A stretch of 7,548 nucleotides of DNA from the NCBI GenBank assembly GCA_014380205.1, contig JACMKH010000345.1, positions 1 through 7,548 of the forward strand, read 5' to 3'. The notes below the pieces were generated by a model. That model worked only from the letters and a program-made list of their open reading frames with translations. It had not been told where the DNA came from and did not search any database. Position numbers and translations under genes: made by a program. The stretch is from Sphingomonadaceae bacterium. GTDB taxonomy: Bacteria; Pseudomonadota; Alphaproteobacteria; Sphingomonadales; Sphingomonadaceae. This document shows positions 1 through 5,385 of the stretch, piece by piece. Position 1 is the stretch's first letter. Each line of letters begins with the position of its first letter.

Positions 1-1371
1 ACGCGTCCGCCGCGGCCGCGCGCGCACGCTCTCCTCGCCGCGCTCCTCGACCTCCTCGGCGGTCGCCGCGGCGTCCTCGGCTTTCTGCTGGAGCACCTCC
101 GCCGCCGATTCGCGGTCGACGCGTGCCGCATAGACGTTACCGATCGGCGAAGCGGCGATGATCGCCGCGCGCTCGCCCGTCGACAAAGGCCCGATGCGCG
201 AGGCGGGCGGGCGAATCAGCGTGCGCTGGACCGGCGAGGGCGCGCCATCGGGCATCAGGATCGAGACCAGCGCCTCGCCAACCTTCAATTCGGTGATCGC
301 GGTTTCGACATCGAGTTCCGGATTGATCCGGAAGGTTTCCGACGCCGCCCGGATCGCGCGCTGGTCGCGCGGGGTGAAGGCGCGCAGCGCGTGCTGGATG
401 CGGTTGCCGAGCTGCCCCGCGATCTCTTCGGGGATGTCGATCGGGTTCTGGGTGATGAAATAGACACCGACGCCCTTCGATCGGATCAAGCGGACGACCT
501 GCTCGATCTTGTCCTGGAGCGCGGCGGGGGCGTCGTCGAACAGGAGGTGCGCCTCGTCGAAGAAGAACACCAGCTTGGGCTTGTCGGGATCGCCGACCTC
601 GGGGAGCGCCTCGAACAGCTCGTTCATCAGCCAAAGCAGGAAGGTCGCGTAGAGCTTGGGGCTCGCCATCAGCCGCTCGGCCATCAGCACGCTGACATAG
701 CCGCGGCCGTCGGGCGCGGTGCGGAAGAAATCGTAGATGTCGAGCGCGGGCTCGCCGAAGAACTCGGCCCCGCCCTGCCCCTCGAGCTGGAGCAGCGCGC
801 GCTGGATCGTGCCGACGCTGGCGTTGGTGACATGGCCGTAGCGCGCCGAAAGCGCGCGCGCATGCTCGGCGGTCCAGACGAGCATCGCCTGCAAATCGGC
901 GAGATCGAGCAGCAGCAGCCCCTCATCATCGGCGACGCGAAACGCGATCTCGATCACCCCCTGCTGCGCGTCGCTGAGCCCCAGCAATCGCCCCAGCAGC
1001 AACGGCCCCATCTCGCTCACCGTCGCGCGGATCGGATGCCCCTTCTCGCCGTAAAGGTCCCAGAAGATCGTAGGGCTGTCGGCGTAGGTGTAAGGCTCAA
1101 GCCCGATCTCGGCCGCGCGCGCGACGAGCGCGACATGATGCTTGAAGCTCGCCGAGCCCGGCATCGCGATCCCCGAGAAATCGCCCTTCACATCTGCGAC
1201 GAACACCGGCACGCCCGCGTTCGAAAAGGCTTCGCTGAGCACCTGCACGGTGACGGTCTTGCCCGTCCCCGTAGCCCCCGCGATCAGCCCGTGCCGGTTG
1301 GCGCGGCTCAAGGTCAGCGTCTGCGCCTCACCGCCGCCCTTGCCGATGAAGATTGTCGCCTCGTCGCTCAT
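1..1371 (-). CDS. HerA-like ATPase, YjgR/DUF853 family (3' end outside window)
   Basis: This is a cytoplasmic P-loop ATPase of the HerA/FtsK superfamily, in the YjgR (DUF853, HerA_C) branch. The start is ATG at 1371-1369, preceded by a GAGGGG ribosome site. 457 codons are open to the left edge with no stop, so the C-terminus is missing; the family is usually about 500 residues. Walker A is GATGTGKT at residues 32-39. Walker B is KLVFFFDEAH at about 266-275, with D272 and E273. The stretches VRLIRSKGVGVYFITQNP and FTPRDQRAIRAASETF are typical of YjgR proteins. The visible tail, from about residue 420, is Ala/Glu/Arg-rich and probably a flexible or coiled segment. HerA proteins are DNA translocases, but the role of the YjgR branch is unsettled. 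No nurA lies beside it, so a NurA-type end-resection role has no local support. Family assignment is firm; function is inferred. Confidence 0.93.
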   Translation of the reverse strand, partial: MSDEATIFIGKGGGEAQTLTLSRANRHGLIAGATGTGKTVTVQVLSEAFSNAGVPVFVADVKGDFSGIAMPGSASFKHHVALVARAAEIGLEPYTYADSPTIFWDLYGEKGHPIRATVSEMGPLLLGRLLGLSDAQQGVIEIAFRVADDEGLLLLDLADLQAMLVWTAEHARALSARYGHVTNASVGTIQRALLQLEGQGGAEFFGEPALDIYDFFRTAPDGRGYVSVLMAERLMASPKLYATFLLWLMNELFEALPEVGDPDKPKLVFFFDEAHLLFDDAPAALQDKIEQVVRLIRSKGVGVYFITQNPIDIPEEIAGQLGNRIQHALRAFTPRDQRAIRAASETFRINPELDVETAITELKVGEALVSILMPDGAPSPVQRTLIRPPASRIGPLSTGERAAIIAASPIGNVYAARVDRESAAEVLQQKAEDAAATAEEVEERGEESVRARPRRTR

Positions 1372-1420
1372 TGCCGCCCCTCAACCGATTGACGAGGCCA
1401 TAGGGCGTCCGCTGACTTGC

Positions 1421-1447
1421 GTCATGCTGAACTTGGTTCAGCATGAC
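1421..1447. repeat. Perfect 11-bp palindrome with 5-nt loop (REP-like intergenic element)
   Basis: The arms GTCATGCTGAA (1421-1431) and TTCAGCATGAC (1437-1447) are exact reverse complements around the loop CTTGG. The element lies between the end of the VOC gene and the start of the HerA-like gene, both on the minus strand. From memory, sphingomonad genomes carry many dispersed intergenic elements of this type (a TGAAC-TTG-TTCAG core), so a REP-like repeat is my preferred reading. No T-run follows on either strand, so it is not a standard intrinsic terminator. A transcript hairpin could still affect read-through from the upstream operon or mRNA 3'-end stability. Confidence 0.7.
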
Positions 1448-1467
1448 GGCAGAGGGATGCCGCGTTC

Positions 1468-1929
1468 CTACGCCTCCGCGCGCTCCTCCTGCGCGCGCTT
1501 CATCATCTCCTCCTCGCTCAGTTCCTCGACATGCGTCGCGAGCGTCCAGACATGGCCGAAGGGATCGGCGAGGGTGCCGGAGCGGTCGCCGTAGAATTGG
1601 TCCTTGACCGGGCGGGTTTCGGTCGCGCCCGCGTCGATCGCCCGCTGGAACGCCGCGTCGACGTCGGGGAGGTAGATCATGAAGCTCGCGGTCGCGCCCC
1701 CGCGCGATTTCGGGCCGAGGTGGTCCATCTCGGCGAACTCGTCGGCGAGCATGACATGCGAATCGCCGATTTTGATCTCGGCGTGCCCGATCTTGCCGTC
1801 GCGCTCGAAGCGCAGCTCTTCGGTCGCGCCGAACGCCTTGACATACCAGTCGATCGCCTCCGCCGCGCCGTCGATCGCGAGATACGGAGTGACGCTGTGA
1901 TAGCCTTCAGGGATGGGATTGACGCTCAT
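1468..1929 (-). CDS. VOC family protein (PhnB-like, glyoxalase/bleomycin-resistance fold)
   Basis: This is a 153-residue small cytoplasmic protein of the vicinal oxygen chelate superfamily, in the PhnB/COG2764 group. It begins MSVNPIPEGYHSVTPYLAID, which is typical. The family pattern continues with YVKAFGATEELRF, GKIGHAE at 45-51, DSHVMLADEF at 56-65, KDQFYGDRSGTLADPFGHVW near 115-130, and a Glu-rich end, LSEEEMMKRAQEE. H49 or E51 and the late His of DPFGH are plausible metal-site residues, but I cannot assign the metal or substrate. I chose ATG 1929-1927 because GAGGAGA sits 7 nt upstream; a longer frame from 1989 would add 20 residues with no family resemblance. The stop is TAG. It lies 63 bases after the DUF2269 gene on the same strand and may be co-transcribed. 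Annotators often call such proteins glyoxalase or 'extradiol dioxygenase', but no specific activity is shown here. Confidence 0.92.
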   Translation of the reverse strand: MSVNPIPEGYHSVTPYLAIDGAAEAIDWYVKAFGATEELRFERDGKIGHAEIKIGDSHVMLADEFAEMDHLGPKSRGGATASFMIYLPDVDAAFQRAIDAGATETRPVKDQFYGDRSGTLADPFGHVWTLATHVEELSEEEMMKRAQEERAEA

Positions 1930-1992
1930 CGTCGTTCTCCTCGTGTCCGGAATGGCGCGCATCTTCCACGCGGCGCACGGCAAGCGCAACCC

Positions 1993-2469
1993 TCAGCCGA
2001 ACGTCGGCCTGGCGATCATGATCGCGTAGATCGCGAGCACCGCGAGAAAGGCCGGAATGCCGAGCGCAAACCAGAGGCGATAGAGGCGGTGATAGGCCGG
2101 AGGCAGCGGCATGTCGGCGGAGGCGGCTTCACGCGCGAGTCGCGCCATGCGGATCTGGATAAACACGACGGGGATCCAGCACGCGCCGGTGAGCGCGTAG
2201 AGCGCATAGGTCGCGAGCAGCCAGGGCGCGTCGAGCGACCAGCCGAGATGGAGCGCGAGCGCGACGCCCGTGGCCGGCTGGATCACCACCGCGCTCGCGG
2301 TGAAGATGAAATCCGCCACGACGACGATCCGCGCGATCGCCGCGATCGCGGCGGGATCACGCGTGCGGTGCGCCGACAGCATGAAGAAGGCGATCCCCGC
2401 CCCTGTCCCGAACAGCACCGCGCCCGAGAGGATGTGCGCGAGTTTGAGGAGGAGATATGTCGTAGTCAT
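1993..2469 (-). CDS. DUF2269 family integral membrane protein
   Basis: This is a 158-residue inner-membrane protein with four predicted helices at about residues 5-30, 46-72, 83-104 and 132-152. It matches the DUF2269 pattern: LKLAHILSGAVLFGTGAG with H12 inside the first helix, an AHRTRDPAAIA loop, FTASAVVIQPATG in helix 2, ACWIPVVFIQIRM in helix 3, and a final RLYRLWFALGIPAF stretch. The biochemical role of the family is unknown. The His, Gln, Trp and Arg residues near the helices are conserved in the family as I recall it and could hold a cofactor, but that is speculation. The start ATG (2469-2467) overlaps the stop of the upstream SDR/DoxX gene as ATGA, so translation is probably coupled. 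The neighbouring redox-type genes suggest a shared membrane redox or electron-transfer function. Confidence 0.9.
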   Translation of the reverse strand: MTTTYLLLKLAHILSGAVLFGTGAGIAFFMLSAHRTRDPAAIAAIARIVVVADFIFTASAVVIQPATGVALALHLGWSLDAPWLLATYALYALTGACWIPVVFIQIRMARLAREAASADMPLPPAYHRLYRLWFALGIPAFLAVLAIYAIMIARPTFG

Positions 2470-3758
2470 CGCCGGTCGACCAGTGCGGCGATGACGAGCG
2501 CGACGAGGATGACGGGGAAGACCTTGAGCAGCGGCTGGAGCGGGTCATGCCAGAGCGCGGGCGCGAGCGCGGTTCCGATCGCGAGATAGAAGACGCACGA
2601 GGCGGCCATGACCAGCGCTACCGCGCGGGTGAAGCGCGGGACGAGGAGCAGCGCGCCGAGCGCGAGATCGTAGATGTGGCCGAGATCGGAGAGGAGCGGC
2701 GAAGCCTCGCCGAAGCCCGCATCGTGCAGCAGCGCGATCGCGGCGGGGCGCGCGGCGGCGAGGCCGATCAGCCCGGTCGCGATCCAGTAAGCCGCGAAGA
2801 CGAGGATCGCGAGAGGCTTCACGAAATAGAGCCGCGCGTGCCAGCGGTCTTGGACGCCAGCCGGGTGGGCGGCGAGCCAGTCGGTGAGCCCTTGCGCGCG
2901 CGGGAGCAACGCGGCGAGCCGGGCGGGATCGCCGCTCGCGCCATGGTTCATCTGGCGGACCGAGGTCGTGCGCAGCGAGCTCGGCCACCCCAGCCATGCG
3001 GCGAGATCGCCCGCCTTGACCAGCGGCCACGACATCCATGCGGGAACAGGCAGGACCGACGCGCGGCGGAAGCCGAGCCACGCGCGCAACCGGATCAGCA
3101 TACTGGCGAGGCTGACCTCTTTGGGGCCCGCAACGTCGATCGCTTCGCGGCTCGGCGCGCCGGGCTCGAGCAGCCGCGCGACCAGCGCGCCGACGTCCTC
3201 CGCCGCGACGGGCCGGAAGCGCTGCTCGCCGCCGAGCACCGGAACGACCAAGGGAAACCCTGCGAGCCCTCGCATCAGCGCCGTCCCGCCATATACCTCG
3301 CGCGCGATCACGAGCGACGGCCTGAGCACGACCCAGTCCAGCCCGCTCGCCTCGAGCAGCCGCTCGGTCGCGCGCTTGCTCCGCGCATAGGCCGTCCCTG
3401 CGCTCTCGTCCGCCCCGGCCGCCGAGAGATGGATGAAGCGCCTCACGCCCGCCGCCTCGCACGCCGCGATCAGCGCCGCCGGCCCGGTCTCGTGCGCGAT
3501 CCGCGTGCTCTCGCGCGCCGAATCCTGGAGCACGCCGACGCAATTGACCACCGCCTCGACCCCAGCGAGCAGCGGCGCCCAAGCCTCGGCCGTCCGGAGC
3601 CGCGCGAAATCGGTCTCGACCCAGTCGAGCCCCGGCAGCCGACGCCGCGCCTCGCCCAGACCGCGCGTCCCCGCGACCACCTCATGCCCCGTCGCCGCGA
3701 GCGCCCTCGCGACATTCGCGCCGACGAAACCCGACGCGCCGAGCACGAGCAGCTTCAT
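2466..3758 (-). CDS. Atypical SDR / NAD(P)-binding protein fused to a DoxX-like membrane domain
   Basis: This is a 430-residue two-part protein. Residues 1 to about 215 form a Rossmann domain of the atypical or extended SDR type (NmrA/epimerase-like). It begins MKLLVLGASGFVGAN with the nucleotide motif G7-x2-G10-x2-G13, has the NAD-domain strand VVNCVGVLQDS at 71-80, HLSAAGAD at 110-117, and Y124-x3-K128. Residues about 215-300 are a variable link. Residues about 310-430 are hydrophobic with roughly four helices, including HIYDLALGALLLVPRF, and resemble the DoxX-like family (DoxX_3). The protein should sit on the inner membrane with its nucleotide domain in the cytoplasm; the substrate is unknown. 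I chose ATG 3758-3756 because the glycine motif begins directly after it and it overlaps the DCC gene stop as ATGA. The frame is open upstream to 4118, but that part is out of phase with the real DCC gene. The stop overlaps the DUF2269 start. Confidence 0.92.
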   Translation of the reverse strand: MKLLVLGASGFVGANVARALAATGHEVVAGTRGLGEARRRLPGLDWVETDFARLRTAEAWAPLLAGVEAVVNCVGVLQDSARESTRIAHETGPAALIAACEAAGVRRFIHLSAAGADESAGTAYARSKRATERLLEASGLDWVVLRPSLVIAREVYGGTALMRGLAGFPLVVPVLGGEQRFRPVAAEDVGALVARLLEPGAPSREAIDVAGPKEVSLASMLIRLRAWLGFRRASVLPVPAWMSWPLVKAGDLAAWLGWPSSLRTTSVRQMNHGASGDPARLAALLPRAQGLTDWLAAHPAGVQDRWHARLYFVKPLAILVFAAYWIATGLIGLAAARPAAIALLHDAGFGEASPLLSDLGHIYDLALGALLLVPRFTRAVALVMAASCVFYLAIGTALAPALWHDPLQPLLKVFPVILVALVIAALVDRR

Positions 3759-4222
3759 GTCACGAACCGGTCGCGCTGCTCTTGTGTCGGCATGAGGCAC
3801 GAGGTCCGCCGGCCGAACAGCCGAAAGCGGTTGCGCGCGAGCCAATCGTAGCCCGCGTCGCGCCATCGCTCGGGCGCGAGCGCGGCGAGCCATCCCAGCC
3901 ACCGCCAGCCGCGGCCGATCCGCCGCAGCGCCTCGATCACGCCGGCCGATTTGGTGAAGGCGCGCTCCCCGGCGACGAGCAGGATGGTCTCGTCCTCGTC
4001 CTCGCCATAGCGTTCGTAGAGAGCCCGTCCGATCGCCGATTGCCCCGTGCCGATGCGCAGCCGGCGATTGCGGTCGACGCGCATCACGAAACCCGCCCCG
4101 CGCGAGCACAGCATGCACTGGCCATCGACGAGCAGCAGCGCGCGATCGTCGGCCAGCGCCGCAGCGATCGCCTCATCGCTCGCCGGATCGATCGGGGCGC
4201 TGATCACGGGCACGCCGCGCAC
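3755..4222 (-). CDS. DCC family (DUF393/YuxK) thiol-disulfide oxidoreductase-like protein
   Basis: This is a 155-residue protein of the DCC family, named for its Asp-Cys-Cys motif. The signature is LLLVDGQCMLCSRGAGFV, with D33, G34, C36 and C39 forming a thioredoxin-like C-x2-C. The mid-part TGQSAIGRAL and the tail RNRFRLFGRRTSCLMPTQEQRDRF also fit. The family is predicted to have disulfide-exchange activity, with no established substrate. The start is GTG at 4222-4220, with GGGAGG about 10 nt upstream. No in-frame ATG gives the complete motif set, and the ATG at 4250 is in another frame. It is the first gene of a minus-strand unit and its stop shares an ATGA with the SDR/DoxX start. I see no convincing promoter in the divergent gap before the TIR fragment. 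Confidence 0.9.
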   Translation of the reverse strand: MRGVPVISAPIDPASDEAIAAALADDRALLLVDGQCMLCSRGAGFVMRVDRNRRLRIGTGQSAIGRALYERYGEDEDETILLVAGERAFTKSAGVIEALRRIGRGWRWLGWLAALAPERWRDAGYDWLARNRFRLFGRRTSCLMPTQEQRDRFVT

Positions 4223-4357
4223 CTTCCCGCCGCCTCCCTCGCTTGTCCATAGCGCTTCGACCGTGCGGCGCCCGCGCGGCCATTACTCGTCGGGCCGTCG
4301 GCTTCGATTTCGCTTGCGCTGCGCCCGCTTTCCGGCATCTTGACGCCCGGAGGGCGG

Positions 4358-4572
4358 ATGGCGCGAGGGAGTGGCGCGGAACCGGCGGACGGCGCGACGG
4401 CGCGCGAACGCTATCGCGCGTTCCTGAGCTACAGCCACACCGACAGCACGGTCGCGCGCCGGCTCCACCGGAGGCTCGAGACCTACCGCCTGCCCAGGCA
4501 TCTCGCGATGACCGAGCTCGAAGGCGCGCCGCCGCGAAGGCTCGGCCGCATCTTCCGCGACCGCGAGGAACT
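4358..4572 (+). pseudogene. TIR-domain protein gene, 5' fragment
   Basis: This is the first ~72 codons of a TIR-domain gene of the kind common in sphingomonads, where the TIR domain usually precedes a long C-terminal part often made of TPR-like repeats. YRAFLSYSHTDS is the first TIR strand, RRLHRRLETYRLPRHL the following helix, and RLGRIFRDREEL the conserved region before the next helix. In intact relatives RDREEL is normally followed by a segment like PAA-DLS and then a strand such as ALIVVCSP; none of that is present here. The last Leu codon is CTT, rare in this GC-rich window, which fits a join point near 4570. A long 3' part of the gene is lost. TIR proteins of this type are linked to NAD cleavage or signalling, but no function can remain in this piece alone. 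Confidence 0.7.
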
Positions 4573-4876
4573 TATATACACTCCATGCGAGCCTTCGCCG
4601 CCCTCGCCGATCCCACGCGGCGCGTCGTCCGTGGCGGCGATCGCGGCGGGGCTGCCGATCAGCGGGCCGGCGGTGTCGCAGCATCTCAAGACGCTGCGAG
4701 AGGCGGAGCTGGTCAGGGTCGAGCGGCGCGCGCAGCAGCGCATCTACAGTCTCGATCCCGCCGGGCTCGACGACATCGCGCAATGGATCGCGCAAACCCG
4801 CGCGACATGGAATGCCCGGCTCGACGCGCTCGAGGCCGCGATGGCCGATGACGATCAGGAGGAGAAGCAGCGATGA
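4358..4876 (+). CDS. Chimeric ORF: truncated TIR domain joined to ArsR winged-helix body
   Basis: This 172-codon frame reads through two unrelated protein pieces. Residues 19-72 are the front of a bacterial TIR domain (RYRAFLSYSHTDSTVARRLH, then RRLGRIFRDREEL). Residues about 73-90 (IYTPCEPSPPSPIPRGAS) resemble nothing and are the out-of-frame reading of an arsR start. Residues 91-172 are the rear of an ArsR-type regulator: SVAAIAAGLPISGPAVSQHL with the recognition helix, LREAELVRVERRAQQRIYSL as wing, then DPAGLDDIAQWI. I chose ATG 4358 with GGAGGG only 3 nt away; TTG at 4340 is possible but lacks a ribosome site. The stop overlaps the SRPBCC start as ATGA. It may be a decayed junction or an expressed fusion. 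The TIR part lacks its later strands and catalytic Glu region, so it cannot be an active NADase, and the HTH lacks its first helices. Confidence 0.6.
   Translation: MARGSGAEPADGATARERYRAFLSYSHTDSTVARRLHRRLETYRLPRHLAMTELEGAPPRRLGRIFRDREELIYTPCEPSPPSPIPRGASSVAAIAAGLPISGPAVSQHLKTLREAELVRVERRAQQRIYSLDPAGLDDIAQWIAQTRATWNARLDALEAAMADDDQEEKQR
4573..4578 (+). promoter_or_regulatory. Possible orphan -10 box of the former arsR promoter
   Basis: TATATA lies 6 nt before the old arsR ATG, an AT-rich spot in a very GC-rich region. It looks like a -10 element for a leaderless or nearly leaderless transcript. The hexamer 17 nt upstream (ATCTTC, 4550-4555) lies inside the TIR coding fragment and does not resemble a -35. 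This fits a join that kept the -10 and lost the -35. It is weak evidence taken alone. Confidence 0.3.
4585..4876 (+). pseudogene. ArsR-family transcriptional regulator, frameshifted by a small deletion
   Basis: The natural start is ATG 4585, reading MRAFAALADPTRR, the classic first helix of ArsR repressors that control SRPBCC/AHSA1 partners. After the second Arg (codon 4621-4623) the frame turns to nonsense (VVRGGDRGG). The rest of the family pattern, SVAAIAAGLPISGPAVSQHL onward, resumes in another frame from 4625. Relatives have about 12 residues (RIVELLA-type helix) between TRR and the SVAAIA segment. Only 7 nt remain here, suggesting about 29 nt lost, which also explains the shift. The recognition helix, wing and C-terminal helices are intact and the stop overlaps the SRPBCC start. 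From its own start it cannot make a working repressor. A sequencing or assembly error is unlikely to remove about 29 nt but is not excluded. Confidence 0.72.
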
Positions 4877-5385
4877 TCACGGATCCCGGCGCGCTGCTCG
4901 AAAGCGGCGCGATCCGCTTTGAGCGCCTGCTCCCCGGCCCGATCGAGCGCGTCTGGGCCTATCTGGTCGATCCCGACAAGCGCGCGACATGGTTCTGCGG
5001 CGGGACCGAGCCGAGCCGCGCGGGCGAGACGCTGACCTTCTTCTTCGATCACAAGGCAATGTCGGGCGAGCCCTATCCCGAGCGCTTCGCGAACATGGAG
5101 GATGGCGTCTCGATCGACGCCGAGGTCACCGCGTTCGAGCCGCCGCGCCTGCTCGCCTGGGAATGGGAGGGCGAGCGCACGCGCGTCGAGCTCGCCGAGG
5201 AGGGCGACAAGGTCCGCCTCGTGCTAACCGAGGGGCCGCTCGCCGCGCGCGAGAAGAAGATCGGCAACGCGGCGGGCTGGCAGGCGCACCTCGGCGTGCT
5301 CGAGGACAGGCTCGCGGGCCGCCCGCTCCGCGGCTTCTGGAGTGTCCATGCCGAGGCGGAGGAATATTACGGAGAGCGCGGTTGA
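4873..5385 (+). CDS. SRPBCC / AHSA1 (Aha1 C-terminal-like) domain protein
   Basis: This is a 170-residue soluble protein of the START/Bet v1-like SRPBCC superfamily, AHSA1 group. Residues 15-41 (IRFERLLPGPIERVWAYLVD and following) form the usual first strand and helix. PEDK-like and WFCGG residues follow, then an ERFANMEDGVSIDAEVTAFE region, PPRLLAWEWEG, VRLVLTEGPL, and a long final helix GWQAHLGVLEDRL at 136-148. Such proteins bind small hydrophobic ligands in a groove; the ligand here is unknown. ATG 4873-4875 has AGGAGG about 10 nt upstream inside the preceding gene. Its ATGA overlap with the ArsR-derived ORF matches the ArsR-SRPBCC operon common in alphaproteobacteria. The gene is complete although its regulator is broken, so its expression may now differ or depend on read-through from the TIR start. 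Its 3' end overlaps nhaA by 19 bases. Confidence 0.92.
   Translation: MITDPGALLESGAIRFERLLPGPIERVWAYLVDPDKRATWFCGGTEPSRAGETLTFFFDHKAMSGEPYPERFANMEDGVSIDAEVTAFEPPRLLAWEWEGERTRVELAEEGDKVRLVLTEGPLAAREKKIGNAAGWQAHLGVLEDRLAGRPLRGFWSVHAEAEEYYGERG

Noticed and set aside
1..1371. HerA-like ATPase as part of a phage-defence system
   Set aside because: The sequence is the YjgR/DUF853 type found widely as an orphan gene. No Sir2, DUF4297, NurA or other effector lies beside it in view, and the TIR piece 3 kb away is broken.
391..1392. Long plus-strand open frame opposite the HerA-like gene
   Set aside because: It is rich in Arg, Glu, Asp and His with no family motif and is antisense to a gene with clear Walker motifs. 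High-GC codon bias leaves such frames open.
1421..1447. Palindrome as an intrinsic terminator of the VOC transcript
   Set aside because: No T-run follows on the minus strand and the loop and stem resemble a dispersed repeat; left as a repeat call.
1930..1989. 20-residue N-terminal extension of the VOC protein
   Set aside because: The internal ATG at 1929 has a strong ribosome site at normal distance and gives the family-typical start.
2547..3851. 434-codon plus-strand frame opposite the SDR/DoxX gene
   Set aside because: The composition is repetitive Arg/Glu/Ala, it crosses the boundary between two real minus-strand genes, and it shows no domain.
3759..4118. Upstream extension of the SDR/DoxX frame by 120 codons
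   Set aside because: It has no family similarity and runs through the DCC gene in a different frame; ATG 3758 starts exactly at the Rossmann motif and forms an ATGA overlap.
4340..4357. TTG start giving six more residues to the TIR-ArsR ORF
   Set aside because: There is no ribosome site before it, and the next ATG follows GGAGGG, although that spacing is short.
4223..4357. Promoters in the divergent gap between the DCC gene and the TIR fragment
   Set aside because: I looked for -35/-10 pairs on both strands and found none with acceptable matches and spacing. The gap is GC-rich with no clear repeat.
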